DNA of 64,000 nucleotides, taken from positions 186,001 to 250,000 of the forward strand of contig JAQNBH010000272.1 in assembly GCA_028752905.1 (NCBI GenBank). The letters run 5' to 3'. A program made the position numbers and the translations under genes. This document shows positions 63,967 through 64,000 of the stretch, one piece after another. The notes below the pieces were generated by a model. That model ran no database searches. It was given only the letters and a program-made list of their open reading frames with translations, and was not told where the DNA came from. The DNA is from Cladorhizidae sp. MBARI D1340-BT2. Its lineage: Eukaryota; Porifera; Demospongiae; Poecilosclerida; Cladorhizidae. Numbering within the stretch: position 1 is the stretch's first letter; each line of letters begins with the position of its first letter.

Positions 63967-64000
63967 GGCAGGCCACCGCTTTGGCAACTGGAAAACGCCA
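63967..64000. repeat. Partial unit at right window edge
   Basis: The first 34 bp of the next head segment, ending in AACGCCA. It is identical to the consensus, so the array continues beyond the window. Confidence 0.95.

Larger units (their letters stand above)
1..64000. repeat. Satellite DNA array, ~909-bp unit, whole window
   Basis: The landmark GGCAGGCCACCGC recurs 71 times (first at 351, last at 63967), always on the plus strand, so units are strictly head to tail with no inversion. The 70 complete periods average 908.8 bp. Most are 910, 907 or 900 bp; the extremes are 891 and 1073 bp. Length classes are explained by a few indels: ATAATATAG to ATATAG (-3), GAGAGATACC to GAGATACC (-2), ACATAGAG to ACAGAG (-2), loss of a GAGAGAGC-like stretch giving ATCAACATTAG (-8), CTATACATC to CTCATC (-3), a hairpin insertion (+20) and one cassette gain (+163). 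G+C is about 37% (hand count of one unit). No foreign sequence interrupts the array and there is no coding potential on either strand. This is the architecture of eukaryotic heterochromatic satellite DNA; the family name and chromosomal location cannot be read from the sequence. Confidence 0.97.

Noticed and set aside
1..64000. CRISPR array or bacterial repeat region
   Set aside because: There are no unique spacers. The short modules are diverged copies of each other in fixed order, and the dominant period is ~909 bp. No cas or other gene is present.
1..64000. rDNA or 5S gene array, or LTR/Helitron tandem
   Set aside because: No rRNA-like conserved stretch, long terminal repeat, primer-binding site or element coding sequence was seen in the unit.

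Overview
The whole window is one non-coding satellite array. A unit of about 909 bp is repeated head to tail on one strand from base 1 to base 64000. Both window edges fall inside the array, so the array is longer than 64 kb and its flanks are not visible. The landmark GGCAGGCCACCGC occurs 71 times between 351 and 63967, giving 70 complete periods with a mean of 908.8 bp; 26 of the 70 are exactly 910 bp. I see no gene, RNA gene, transposon, CRISPR array or unrelated sequence between units. The longest open frames are about 60-93 codons, lie on the minus strand of the repeat and are open only because of chance unit variants.

The organism is almost certainly a eukaryote, since tens of kilobases of kilobase-sized units with multi-unit higher-order periodicity are typical of heterochromatic (centromeric, pericentromeric, subtelomeric or knob) satellite DNA. 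A hand count of one unit (14821-15720) gives about 37% G+C, and the unit holds 9 CpG where about 30 are expected (ratio about 0.3). That suggests CpG methylation and deamination in the germ line. I do not recognise the family and cannot name the lineage.

Each unit is itself built from repeats. A single-copy part of about 387 bp (a 257-bp head and a 130-bp tail) flanks about 523 bp made of three related cassettes of 185, 165 and 173 bp. Each cassette is alpha-beta-gamma-delta, four modules of about 43-52 bp that begin with ATCAAG or a remnant of it. Alpha resembles gamma and beta resembles delta, so the cassettes descend from a dimer of about 95 bp. Nesting therefore runs from ~47 to ~95 to ~180 to ~909 bp, then to higher-order repeats of 1.8, 3.6, 4.56 and 5.4-5.6 kb.

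Layout by subfamily: 351-11190 is a four-unit higher-order repeat (three copies of about 3.61 kb); 13031-22141 is a five-unit repeat (two copies of about 4.556 kb) marked by a 28-bp hairpin-forming insertion; 23948-33872 holds two-unit repeats of 1.80 kb; 37500-41133 is another dimer; 42041-53077 is a six-unit duplication whose second copy gained an extra internal cassette, and its 3620-bp four-unit core occurs again at 55796-59415; 60327-63966 is the most uniform stretch, with four consecutive 910-bp units. Nearly all period variation comes from a few recurrent indels (ATA -3, GA -2, CATT-type -8, +20 hairpin, +163 cassette), so the array can be read as a history of local unequal exchange, conversion and block duplication. 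Coordinates and counts were made by eye from the sequence; percent identities were not computed.
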